From NCBI RefSeq assembly GCF_020386615.1, contig NZ_CP077769.1, positions 3,286,001 to 3,350,000 on the forward strand: a stretch of DNA of 64,000 nt, given 5' to 3'. The notes under the pieces were generated by a model, which made no database searches, was not told the origin of the DNA, and worked only from the letters and a program-made list of their open reading frames with translations. The translations under genes and the position numbers were made by a program. Position 1 is the first letter of the stretch. Each line of letters opens with the position of its first letter. Origin of the DNA: Chitinophaga pendula. GTDB lineage: Bacteria; Bacteroidota; Bacteroidia; Chitinophagales; Chitinophagaceae. Shown piece after piece: positions 21,201-26,200 of this stretch.

Positions 21201-23255
21201 CAGTGCTTCGTCACTTATGGTAGTTACCTGTACAGGTATGCGTTGCTGACTGGAAGCCGTTGAAAACAGTCCGGCTATGCGATCTGCTTTTCCATGGAGG
21301 ACGATACTCTGGCTACTATCTGATGATAACAGTTGATCCAGTGCGGCCAGCCCTGCGCCGGAGGGCATTGGTTTGAGGCCTAATGATCTCTCCAGGTATT
21401 GTTCGGCCTCGGCTCCGATCTGCATCCCCCCCTCTTTCCACAAGGGCCAGTTGATACTCAGGGTTTTGCCATGGCGTTTTCCTTTTTGCCGTTCGGCTTC
21501 CCGATTGGTGGCGAAACTATCCAACCAGGCATTAGCTGCGGCATAGTCTGCTTGTCCGGCGTTGCCGAATACCCCTGCTACGGATGAGCAGTATAACATA
21601 AAGTCGAGGGGGATATTTTTTGTAGCCTTGTCCAGGTTTTCCGCACCTGTTACTTTGGCTGAAAATACGGCTGTTACTTCTGCGCTGGTCTTATTGACCA
21701 GGAGACTGTCGCGTAGTACGCCGGCGCTATGAATGATGCCATTCAGCTGTCCAAAGGACGTTAGTATTTCTTCGATGAGGGCGGATACGGCTGTTTCATC
21801 GCTCACATCGCAGGAGCGATAGGAAGTATTTTGGGGCAAGGGGTTGGCCGGCATCTTACTTCTGCCCACCAATATGATGTGGGTACCTGGTGTCTGCCGG
21901 ATATGCGCTGCTAGGATCAGTCCCAGCCCACCTGCGCCGCCGGTGATCAGGTAGATACCATTGTCGCGAATAAGGGAAGTGGTAGATGCCGGTGTATTTG
22001 AGAGGCGCCATTTCTTCACCATCCGCTGTCCCTGCTGGTATCTGACCATTGCCTCCCTGCTAGCCTGCTCTTTAAGTAATAGTGCCGCCAGTCCTTCTAC
22101 TTCATTTAGTGCTAATTGTTCTACACTCAGTATTTTGCCGCTGATACAAGGATTTTCCTGGTTGGCAGTCTGTAGCAGTCCATGTAAGAATGCGTACTCT
22201 GCATCCAGGTTATTTTGAAACACCAGTTGTATATGTGTTGCTGACCTATCTGCCTGGTGTTTATTGATTTCTTCCTGCACCTGGCAGAAGAGTTGTTCTC
22301 TTGTACCTTCGGTGATGTTCTTTACTTCGCATTCGAGTAGTTCCCGGAGTTTATCTGCCAGCAGCACCGGCGCTCCTGCCAGCAGGACAATATTGGTTGT
22401 CTGCGGGGCGGGTTCATGATGCAGCAGTGGCGTTTGTTCCCAGGCGGCATCAAATACCTGTGTAACCATTTTATCCGGCGAGTGGGTAGTGCCATTCAGG
22501 GACAACAACATGAGTTCTTTAAAGGTGATCAATACTTCTCCGTTGTCATTCAGCAAGGAGATGTCGTAGCTGGATGCATTTTTTCCCTGGCTGTCCCGCT
22601 GCGCATAACACCATACTTTCCCATTCAGGGGGCGATAGATATTTACTTCTCTTACGCTGAACGGCAGCATCAGGTGTGCTATTTCTTTGCCGAGATGCAT
22701 GCCTATGCAGGTTTGTAAGGCGCAGTCCAGTATACCTGGGACCAGTTGATATCCTGCCTGTAGGGGCAAATCAACCAGGGATAGCGACTCTTCTTCACTG
22801 CAATACAGCTGTTGTATTCCTTGGAAGGTGGTTCCATATTCCAGTCCCAAGGATCGGAACAATGTATAGCAGCCAGGTCCGTCTACCTGTCTGAAGAGGC
22901 GGTTACGGATGGCTGTGATCTCCAGGGTACCGGGCAGCTGTTGCTGTCTGGTATATAATTCTCCCTGTACATGTACTTGAGCGGTGTTCTCTCCGGTATA
23001 TACTTCGAAGGCGGTGTATGCCCCTGCATCTGTTAAGGAGATATTTACCTGTACTGGTGTACCGTTTACGCGTATGGGTTGCAGCCAGTTTATATTTCTC
23101 AGTTGAGTGACTGTTTCGTTGGTGGTGTATTCGCCGGCGGCGCGGGCGAGTTCCAGATAGGTTACGCCCGGCAATACTTTTTCGCCTCTGATAACATGAT
23201 CTGTCAAAAATGTTTCCGCGCCTGTATATATGCTGCTGAATTGTTGTTTTTTCAT
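3204..23255 (-). CDS. PKS3: trans-AT PKS/NRPS, modules 7 (from DH) to 10, then Cys NRPS module and TE
   Basis: This is the terminal synthase of the line (6683 aa). Approximate domain order: DH7 1-255 (His20; D in GILDCALQ), KR7 265-640, ACP8 675-765, KS8 810-1240, DH8 1405-1680, KR8 1690-2050, ACP9 2085-2165, KS9 2215-2645, dead DH9 2805-3015, KR9 3020-3420, C-MT 3475-3825 (SAM loop EVGAGTGGT), ACP10 3850-3935, KS10 3975-4390, DH10 4545-4820, KR10 4835-5190, ACP11 5265-5340, C 5370-5790 (HHIIFDG), A 5830-6310, PCP 6330-6405 (GGNSL), TE 6425-6683 (GHSYAG, His in DANHF). KS8 and KS9 have DTMCSSSL and KS10 has DTACSSSL; all keep EAHGT and NIGH. The KRs carry the LDD-type Asp of B-type KRs, so trans alkenes are expected from DH-KR modules. 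The protein starts inside module 7: KS7 lies at the end of PKS2. The terminal TE fixes this as the last synthase and supports the order PKS1-PKS2-PKS3. Confidence 0.97.
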   Translation of the reverse strand: MKKQQFSSIYTGAETFLTDHVIRGEKVLPGVTYLELARAAGEYTTNETVTQLRNINWLQPIRVNGTPVQVNISLTDAGAYTAFEVYTGENTAQVHVQGELYTRQQQLPGTLEITAIRNRLFRQVDGPGCYTLFRSLGLEYGTTFQGIQQLYCSEEESLSLVDLPLQAGYQLVPGILDCALQTCIGMHLGKEIAHLMLPFSVREVNIYRPLNGKVWCYAQRDSQGKNASSYDISLLNDNGEVLITFKELMLLSLNGTTHSPDKMVTQVFDAAWEQTPLLHHEPAPQTTNIVLLAGAPVLLADKLRELLECEVKNITEGTREQLFCQVQEEINKHQADRSATHIQLVFQNNLDAEYAFLHGLLQTANQENPCISGKILSVEQLALNEVEGLAALLLKEQASREAMVRYQQGQRMVKKWRLSNTPASTTSLIRDNGIYLITGGAGGLGLILAAHIRQTPGTHIILVGRSKMPANPLPQNTSYRSCDVSDETAVSALIEEILTSFGQLNGIIHSAGVLRDSLLVNKTSAEVTAVFSAKVTGAENLDKATKNIPLDFMLYCSSVAGVFGNAGQADYAAANAWLDSFATNREAERQKGKRHGKTLSINWPLWKEGGMQIGAEAEQYLERSLGLKPMPSGAGLAALDQLLSSDSSQSIVLHGKADRIAGLFSTASSQQRIPVQVTTISDEALHTAGIRYLRAVLAKALRMSEAKLEADMPFERLGIDSIMIVRLNNALEEVFSKIPRTLFFECHTLEELAAYFVEAQAEKLRYLTGLTTAAPAVEVIAAPPAQEHIMTRRQPTPPNNNEPVAIIGISGKYPGADNLAAFWENLKAGKDSITEIPADRWEVEGFYNETKGTPGKSYSKWGGFLDNINHFDPYFFNISPREAALMDPQVRLFLQTVWEAIEDAGYTRSQLHGKTDKQQLGGNVGVYAGVMYEEYPLFGVEERLKGNFINPGGSPATVANRVSYFLNLHGPSMTIDTMCSSSLTAIHLACECLRNGNCNMAIAGGVNISVHPNKYLMLSDGMFASSKGRCESFGEGGEGYVPGEGVGAVLLKPLNKAIADGDHIYGLIRGTAINHGGKTNGFTVPNPKAQAAVIKAAMENAGIQPGDLSYIEAHGTGTSLGDPIEIAGLSKAFGSVERQSCRIGSVKSNIGHCESAAGISGLTKVLLQIKHKQLVPSLHANTLNPNIDFTNSPFRVQQSLEPWNTAGNKPRMAGISGFGAGGSNAHIIVEEYIAAPKQYSTKAPAIILLSAQQRPRLKEMAANLLAHLRDNPATALHDVAYTLQVGREALEERIALLATDTASLLEQLEDYLADKVTDIFTGNASKAETNFLLEGNAGKAFIATATKDKEWHSLMQLWVKGITIDWQLLYTNGHPSRISLPAYPFAKEVCWYPKANNLTSSDTNRTYLHPLLHINSSSLDVQQFSSSFTGEEPFFKDHQVKDVRILPGVAALEMAREAGERSLKKEIVQLKDIAWFAPLTATGSEGTVYVNLYPAEDAAEFEIVSGTGLHCSGILTHTATPAPAAVDLSAIRSTMPESITGTACYAFFETAGLHYGNTFRGIETLYYSKKTALSRITLPAATGYNLSPGMLDSALQTCIGIQLDKAAPQLLLPFSIRSLQLYKALPDTIWCYVKCNDHLQQDSTILSYDIDLLDDNGIVLLQITELILLPQERSNTTSEPAPTGLQILTADWQPAPVAVENNHTAHNATLVLLAGASHDTALKLQEHLSLQVKTVDTIAEQDFFNLVFGMVKTIMPQKKEVRIMILCGTDEYLQYGFITGLLKTITLENPRITTQLVSVESALITHLPTLMTIIGAEQTATDIEVRYVGKQRYIKTWKEIPLTRTPSNRIKEGGTYLITGGAGGLGLIFARHISKTPGTNIILVGRSQHITPSLPPNATYYSCDISDPTATQTMINDICKQYGRLNGIIHSAGVLRDSLIVNKTVKEAEEVLAAKIQGTKNLEMATRNMEIDFMMLCSSLAGVFGNTGQADYAAANAWLDNFASHHNTTGTRRILSISWPLWKEGGMQLDAASERYMEQHMGMSPMPTAEGLAAFEQLLSGTMAQGIVMYKKTTTTQEAAQPAHNNTTTSEEALPLIMDKVSHILAAELSMLPENIGADTPFERYGMDSVMIVRLTNRLEDIFGRLPRTLFFECQTLSELSTYLLANASIQLPEPGTPSATTSSVAVAPVKPPRSRFATARSVTQHPLPPAKDEVAIIGISGRYPGADNLDEFWKNLQAGKDCITEVPANRWDAAALYSTEKGMPGKSYSRWGGFINDVDKFDPLFFNISPREAELMDPQERLFLQTVWETIEDAGYTRQQLGRKVGVYAGVMYEEYQLFGAEETLKGNFVNPAGIASGVANRISYFFNFQGPSMAIDTMCSSSLTAIHVACNDLLAGETEMAIAGGVNVSIHPNKYLMLSHGRFVSGKGRCESFGAGGDGYVPGEGVGAVLLKKLSDAIRDGDHIYGVVKSTAVNHGGRTNGYTVPNPKAQAAVITAAISKAGIRPADISYIEAHGTGTSLGDPIEIGGLNKAFEGARQQACRIGSVKSNIGHCESAAGISGLTKILLQMKYQQLVPSLHSAVLNPDIDFENTPFKVQQRLEHWQTAGDKPRIAGLSSFGAGGSNAHIIIQEYKQEPIPCDNLPDKAIVVLSAKQAGTLKGQVRQLQQFLHDHPDAQLHDIAYTLQQGREPMEERIAFVTDSIEQLQQQLHTFLQGDIKENANIWTGNVKKDTSSEATSRQLPYKEDKPADVAQQWIHGVMVNWQALYTSRTPARISLPTYPFIRERYWIPVKTLAITEQITGKLHPLVHTNESDLEEQRFSSFFTGKEPFFDRAGILEAWALLEMAREAGARSLRQPVTSITDIHWQNSLIVNAAPRQVHISVFSLDIAAGFEIYTVEGEEERTICSGRLSVTPVATSPHQTLAAPRKLLTRPDNTSPDAYVLHPALLSEVMQLIGEENTALLPLTTAAVNIYAPLATAAACAIAKDNNGSHIEILDENGKVLLSIHQLRLAVAAQVPDADNMTYVPVWERIANLPGPVAVTAEQYLLVGKNTRALQQHLSEKGARVSVTEVINTIPAGITTVCLMQGLQPALHIVAEDHRQKELEIFAALQSLLQSAYKELSLRIIVCTQQTQRVLSTDVVSASGAGIHGLVGALVKEQPKWEIYRLDLQHATDWDLITAVPAMKAGVLTACRNGYAYQQQLFPMSTPQQQTTAFRQGGVYVLLGGAGGIGKVTTAYLVQRYQAQVIWLGRRKQDEVINAALDEIATLGVKPVYYSCDATDPIQVIEIYKEIKRHYKVVNGLFHSAIVLHDMLLRNMTTADFSKAFDAKALSAHYLVDAFHEEPLDFICCYSSAQGLTDAPGQANYAAGCTYKDAFARSITGIPTYTINWGYWGEVGVVASQTYRDRMEMVGVGSINAEDGMRALETILSGTPKQVAVIRLSSAAAKGMGIRDNHLFETTSSHSSLQLQHPHPVAYPLAAKEEAAFLELCCKGILQVFLQLGFEDAQPLLQQRKKMQVLDKYEPLFTILIRLLQHEGYISDDLVVPPLQKRLLVGFDLGIAVQQLTTLYPQYQPHGRLLSICLQAFGAVVSGKEQATTVMFPGGSLDYVSGIYKGNAQSDYFNGLLAGIIRETVAAGVSQLQPGQQFRILEVGAGTGGTSQFIFKELLPFREQVEYTYTDLSRSFLLHAERTFSTVAPNLKTAILDIEQPPHQQEVSIGAYDLVIGANVVHATKHMASTVNNLKALLKKDGWLLMNEIARTELFTTLTFGLLDGWWLYEDASLRLPGCPGLSADGWHTVLSETGYQDIQVLPAIPGLGQQIICAKSDGISYRTWTDQPVDTPSVTPPAPAYKKVTVRRDNDLLTKLSATAAALIKLPQRDFDIDGQFMDYGFDSILGTEFVKHVNETFDISLKPTDIYNYANVRQLAAHIGSTYPGLFQPVTEEIVEQETAPVMQVSTPVKRRRRSVENTVSHTIDAIAIIGMSGQFGSAGDLDAYWDVLKEGRNLITDAPEERGGGDGRKGSFLHDVDKFDPLFFKISGKEAEMMDPQQRLFLEHCWKALEDAAINPHTLRGARCGVYAGVAPGDYSVRQSLEPAAMWGNSAAILSSRISYLLDLKGPAISIDTACSSSLVAMDMGCTSLHTGAADLIIAGGVNIMTTADFFGLAGRAGMLSPQHQCFTFDKRADGFVPGEGVGVVVLKRLADAERDGDHIYGVIKASMTNQDGASNGITAPSVSAQTELEKAVYTKFNIDPATITYVEAHGTGTSLGDPIELEALTAAFGAFTDKKQYCGIGSVKTNIGHTLVAAGIAGVLKILLAFRHELLPPTLNYNECNPLIDLENSPFRIQQQLTAWKGTEQAPRRAAISSFGFSGTNAHMILEEYRNPVTPTIEGPAVVVLSAKNSDRLKEQVANLLRHLTAYPDTQLHDLAYTLQVGREQMDERIAIVAIDIPSLVSGLKGIDGTSFSGNVKKDKTDFVLEGGAGQAYINYAIEHKEIRSLAQLWVKGISINWELLYPVGKPRRISLPAYPFARHRYWIPVDEQPLSSTTQQLHPLLHENTSNLQGIQFTSKYTGTEPFLVDHQINDEKILPGTAYLELARAAGQRVTSAKITALRNVSWLQPIRVKDQPAQVKISLRQTGDDISFEVFTDKGVHSQGKMHTQTGLTAPSIRLNDIRNRLPGTMDHQQCYGIFSQMGLRYGTSFRGIEQLFYSDTEALSRINIRPDKYLELSPGLLDSALQTCMGIGYAKKEPAMFLPYSVKEVTLYHPLAGACWAYTRKSALGKGQVNSYDVDIVNDQGEVLVAFREFLTLSPEGGTKTPVSKEEPALHLYANEWQVQPVSEIVESWEAMPVILLGGSSAIMADKMKEELGMEVQLINGDTPEVSLAAVLAIVKEKIRENVKVDFILLFAKHDVTDYGFIAGLLKTAALEHKNISGRTICVDSLQLKDIAIVADVIQSEQFTKDAEVRYEGGVRKVRAFKTLPAVKAAEPFIRKGGVYLITGGAGGLGSIFAAYISQVTDVKIIVLSGRREASDNVMAATAACPSSDYIACDVSNRAEVEQLIRSIKTKYHRLDGIIHSAGVIRDKMLVNKTTQDIQTVLAAKVSGVRNLDEATRDESLDFMVFFSGIAGIMGNVGQADYAAANAFLDNYAHYRELERAKGKRQGKTLSINWPLWKEGGMRVNTDTLRYLEEHIGMLPLPTEEGIRAFESLLNTDCEQGVVMYGRESKFRPMAQFIETTQPVATDSRPPVTVTASTAVMEVEQTVLQQEVSDRIQSITATLLKLQPEDIELDEKLSEYGFDSILLIKYANELNDYYDVDLTPAVFYNHVTINELTAFLLKEHADKLQQIHGDQLPLVTTPEQVVVLPQRYPLTEGQKGLWFIQQLEPDNSNYNVPVAFVIPGSVDTSQLKQALALIMEEHPVLRSRFIKEDETGEVFNHIHPDTTPFFEEKTLTAEQNVEQTCWELVRTPFDLAKDSPVRLYIRKKENRNYILFVFHHIIFDGMSSSVFLSLFLERTRQLAAGSPIPRITPNVACFTNVECEQSYIRSSQGRKSLQYWEEKLTGVLPVLALPYDMPAQKTIRTTRIGKESMHFSQQEMQELKTLCRQMGINLSVLFMSVYTLLLHKLTGQEDFVIIMPTAGRTRKEFENSIGYYINMMITRNQVSEKMCFDELVKIVKHELLTGMENAAYPFPKLLADLDLDRSGSRETPFKVSFIYQNIFDELLDNQNLSGPFEVYDAVYQETAHVYSMEVEDLRKTLVLNIKYDLEVFNASTIRQHLSYCRQLLKGVSENSTRQLKAYSILSPEEIHHLLYERNATTVNYPQHKTLADLFEEQVTRTPDKVAVVHNGRRITYRQLDEMANRLANHIGNAGLPLHAPVCLVADKSLEQVWGVLGILKAGGHYIPVKGSLPENRLNELILQTASPMVLALPAYLDKITAHADVQVIPVTEEQFASDPASHEKKNIADTELAYIIFTSGSTGKPKGVMIDHRGAVNTLYDMNARFNITAEDKIFGISDLNFDLSVYDIFGIFACGATLVLPLEEERYDPQVWIRYVEEEQITVWNSVPQIVNLLVDRQEETGSNQITSIHTYFMSGDWIPLDLPDRIKQLNANANVFSLGGATEGSIWSIYYPVRKTDPSWKSIPYGYPLGNQEMYVLDSNLHPCPLNVPGDIYIGGVGVAKGYHNDPEKTAASFIYHPVMKKQLYRTGDLGAHHPEGYMVFLGRKDGQVKINGFRVELGEIETTLQNSDLVRQCVVTAVEDAHRNKRLVAYVVPAAAFDKQAIQAHLQAYLPDYMVPSLFIQIDKVPLSANGKVDHKTLPPVEMSSFAGREHVPPQDEMERQLALIWSQLLGVTAPGIHDDFFEAGGNSLIIIQLSHKINNNFNKELPLLEIMKHPTISGLKELLTAEEKQEIQKILTLREGPAEDVAFIVPGALGSTEGYLALAECLPVEGAVYGLQMKGVSGEAIPNNTIESMAAYNLDLIRQSGVNVNSGVTLVGHSYAGIVLYEMLRQAPDLQINNVIMLDCFVNPLSEQSELERLATYFRSLIRFSQPSLADNVVEALVRHMKELAEQKRMSFIFDTVDMLPPRKVAQMWTVFNASLSAVYQPAEKLDYQVDFIQANNTLLGGNDWGTNGSSFGWDKHFSQVKVISSDANHFTIVNTPHCHNWIATIKLEQTTPIL
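3207..4000 (-). other. terminal type I thioesterase domain of PKS3
   Basis: This is the alpha/beta-hydrolase release domain after the PCP. It has the nucleophile elbow LVGHSYAGIVLYEML, a candidate catalytic Asp in VIMLDCF about 27 residues later, and a C-terminal His in DANHFTIVN. It releases the acyl-cysteinyl chain from the PCP by hydrolysis or by cyclisation; sequence alone does not decide which. Confidence 0.9.
4310..5770 (-). other. adenylation domain of PKS3, predicted cysteine-specific
   Basis: The core motifs are clear: A3 TSGSTGKPKG, A4 NFDLSVYDIFG, A5 GGATEGSIW, A7 YRTGDL, A10 SANGKVDHKTL. Aligned by eye to GrsA PheA, the pocket positions 235, 236, 239, 278, 299, 301, 322, 330, 331 and 517 read D L Y N F S L I W K. 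The cysteine code known from characterised domains is DLYNLSLIWK, so nine of ten positions agree. The flanking segments VWNSVP and SGDWIPL also fit cysteine activators. The C domain before it has the normal HHxxxDG motif and not the DxxxxD of a heterocyclisation domain, so a thiazoline is not predicted. Confidence 0.82.
11790..12830 (-). other. C-methyltransferase domain of PKS3 module 9
   Basis: This is an intact SAM-dependent methyltransferase domain between KR9 and ACP10. The SAM-binding motif I, ILEVGAGTGGTSQF, lies near residue 3657, followed by an acidic motif II (YTYTDLS) and YDLVIGANVVHAT. It is expected to place a methyl at the alpha-carbon of the module 9 unit. It is the only complete MT in the window. 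Confidence 0.9.
14210..14840 (-). other. degenerate, inactive DH domain in PKS3 module 9
   Basis: The double-hotdog DH scaffold is recognisable by LHPLVHTNESDL and LLEMAREAG. The segment that carries the catalytic His (HxxxGxxxxP) has collapsed: after GKEPFF comes DRAGILEAWALLEMAR with no His. The second motif reads HPALLSEVMQL, with Ser in place of the catalytic Asp. The module should therefore leave a beta-hydroxy, alpha-methyl unit. Confidence 0.85.
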
Positions 23256-23273
23256 GATCGTTGTTGTTGCCGG

Positions 23274-26200
23274 TTAAAAAGAGTTTTCGTGTTTTAATGC
23301 ATGTAAGAGTGGGTGCAGTTGGATATTAACTGTTGGCATCACTTCTGCTTTGGGATACCAGTAGCGTTCTTCTGCGAAGGGATATGCGGGCAAGCTGATA
23401 CGGGCGGGGCGGCCGGCGGTGTAGAGCAGGTTCCAGTCGATCTGTACCCCTTTGACCCATATCTGTGCCAGTGAGCTACCTTCGCGTTCCCGGAGGGCGC
23501 TTTGTATATATGCCTGTCCGGCTTTGCCGTTGAGCAGGAAGTCCGGGTTATCTTTTCTGGTATTGCCGGTGAATAGGTCTTGTCCATCATTTTCGAGGTA
23601 TCGGTTCAGGGCCGTTACCATTTCTTTTGCGGAGGTCGCCAGGAATGCGAGCCGTTCTTCCATTTCTTCCCGGCCTGTTTGTAACGTGTAGGCGATATCG
23701 TGCAGGTTTATATCGCTATTGTGCTGCAGATGTTGTTTCAGGTTGATTACCATTTTACGAAGTCTTTCCTTATTCTGGGCGGACAATACGATGATGGCAG
23801 GGGTATTATCGTGGTAGGGTTTAACTGCAGGCGGGTTGTATTCTGCTACGATCAGGTGTGCATTGCTGCCCCCTGCGCCGAAGCTGCTGATACCCGCCAG
23901 TCTGGGCTTGCCATTATCGGCCCGCCAGTCTTCCAGTTGTTGTTGTACCTTAAACGGTGTATTACTGAAATCGATATTCGGGTTTAGCACGGTAGCATGC
24001 AGGGAGGGCACCAGCTGTTTATGCTGTAGTTGCAGCACTACTTTGGTAAGGCCGGAGATGCCAGCCGCTGATTCACAATGGCCGATATTTGATTTTACGG
24101 AACCGATGCTGCAGTATTGCTTACTATCTGTGTCAAATGCTTTTTGCAGGCCGGCGATCTCGATAGGATCTCCCAGGCTTGTGCCGGTGCCATGCGCCTC
24201 GATATAGCTGATATCGGCAGGTGTTATTCCTGCTTTATGCATGGCTGCTTTTATTACTGCTGTTTGTGCTTTGGGGTTAGGAACGGTGTATCCATTTGTT
24301 TTGCCGCCATGGTTGACCGCTGTTCCTTTGATGACGCCGTATATGCGATCGCCATCTGCCAGAGCCCTGGCAAGCGGTTTTAGCAGCACGGCGCCTACTC
24401 CTTCTCCTGGCACGTACCCCTCTCCTCCTTCTCCGAAGCTTTCACAGCGACCTTTGCTGGAGGCGAATCCACCTTCGCTGAGGATGAGGTATTTATTAGG
24501 ATGCAGGCTAAGGTTGACACCACCGGCGATGGCCAGTTCTGTTTCGCCTGTCTGCAGGTCTTTACAGGCGAGATGAATGGCGGTGAGGGAGGAAGAGCAC
24601 ATGGTATCTACCGCCATGCTGGGTCCATGCAAGTTGAGGAAGTAGGATACGCGATTGGCGATGCCGCTGGGATTTCCCAACAAGGCGATGGGGTTACCTT
24701 TTGCTGTTTCCTCGGGGCCGAACAACTGATATTCTTCATACATTACGCCTACGTATACGCCTACTTTGCCCTCTTTATCATCTCCCTGTAACATGGAGCG
24801 GGTATACCCGGCATCTTCGATTGTTTCCCATACGGTCTGCAGGAATATGCGTTCCTGTGGGTCCATGAGTTCAGCTTCGCGGGCGGAAATATTAAAGAAC
24901 ATGGGATCAAACTGATCTGCGTGATCTATAAAGCCGCCCCATTTGCTATAGGTCTTTCCGGTTTTTCCTTTCTCTTTATCATAGTAAGCATGGAGGTTCC
25001 ATCGTGTTGCAGGGATCTCTGTGATACTATCTTTGCCCGCTTTTAGATTGTCCCAGAATGCGGCGAGGTTGTTGGCACCCGGATATCGACCGCTGATGCC
25101 GATGATGGCTACATCTGCTATCGGCATATTACCTGCCGGTTGGCGAACTGGCGATTTGGTCACTGCCGGTATTGGCATCTGCCTTTCTTGATTGATCACC
25201 GGACGAGGGGTTGTGCCTGTTAGTGATTGTAATTGTTCGCGGTGAGCGGAGAGGAAATAAGCGGTCAGTTCCTGCAGGTTCTGGCATTCAAAGAACAAGG
25301 TACGCGGTATCTTACCGAATACGCCTTCGAGTTCATTTGTGAGTTTTATGATGATCGTGGAGTCTATGCCAAATTGTTCGAATGGTGCCTCTGTCTCCAG
25401 CCGGTTTGCCGGTATCTTTAATACGCCTGACATCAGGTTGGCCAGGAATTGTGTGGCAGCAGCCATCGATACGTCGCTTGTGGTAATGGTGTTTACGACA
25501 GGTGTTGGCGTTACCGGCGTTATGACGAGACCCGGCAGTTTGCCATTATTGCCGAATATAACGGTACCTTGTACGGCGGTACTATTTAGTAAGCGCGTCA
25601 ATGCAAGCAGTCCATCCGGAACGGGCATGGGAGACAGTCCATAGTGCTGTTCCATATAGCTTGCGGTGGCATCATCTATCTGCATGCCACCCTCTTTCCA
25701 GAGCGGCCAGTTGATGCTAAGTGTGCGGCCCTGTCTTTTGCCCTGTGAGCGTAATGACTCGCGGTAGCCGGCGTAGTTATCCAACCAGGCATTTGCCATG
25801 GCATAGTCGGACTGTCCGGCGTTGCCGAATACACCAGCGAGGGAGGAGCAATACAACATGAAATCGAGGGAACGTTCTTTTGTTGCGATGTCGAGGTTTC
25901 TGGCACCTGCTATTTTGCCACTGCATACGGCAGCTACTTCAGCGGCAGTCTTGTTGATCAGGAAGCTGTCGCGGAGTACGCCGGCGCTATGGATAATACC
26001 ATCGAGGCGGCCATATTCTGCGATGATCTGTGCGATGAGGGCATGTACGGCTGGTTCGTCGGATACATCACAGGCATAATAGCGGGTACCTGCCGGTAAT
26101 GTTTGTTTTGGGGAAGTACTTCTGCCAGTCAGTACTACCTTTGTGCCGGTATATTGCCGGATATAGTCTGTAAATATCAGGCCGAGGCCACCGGCGCCAC

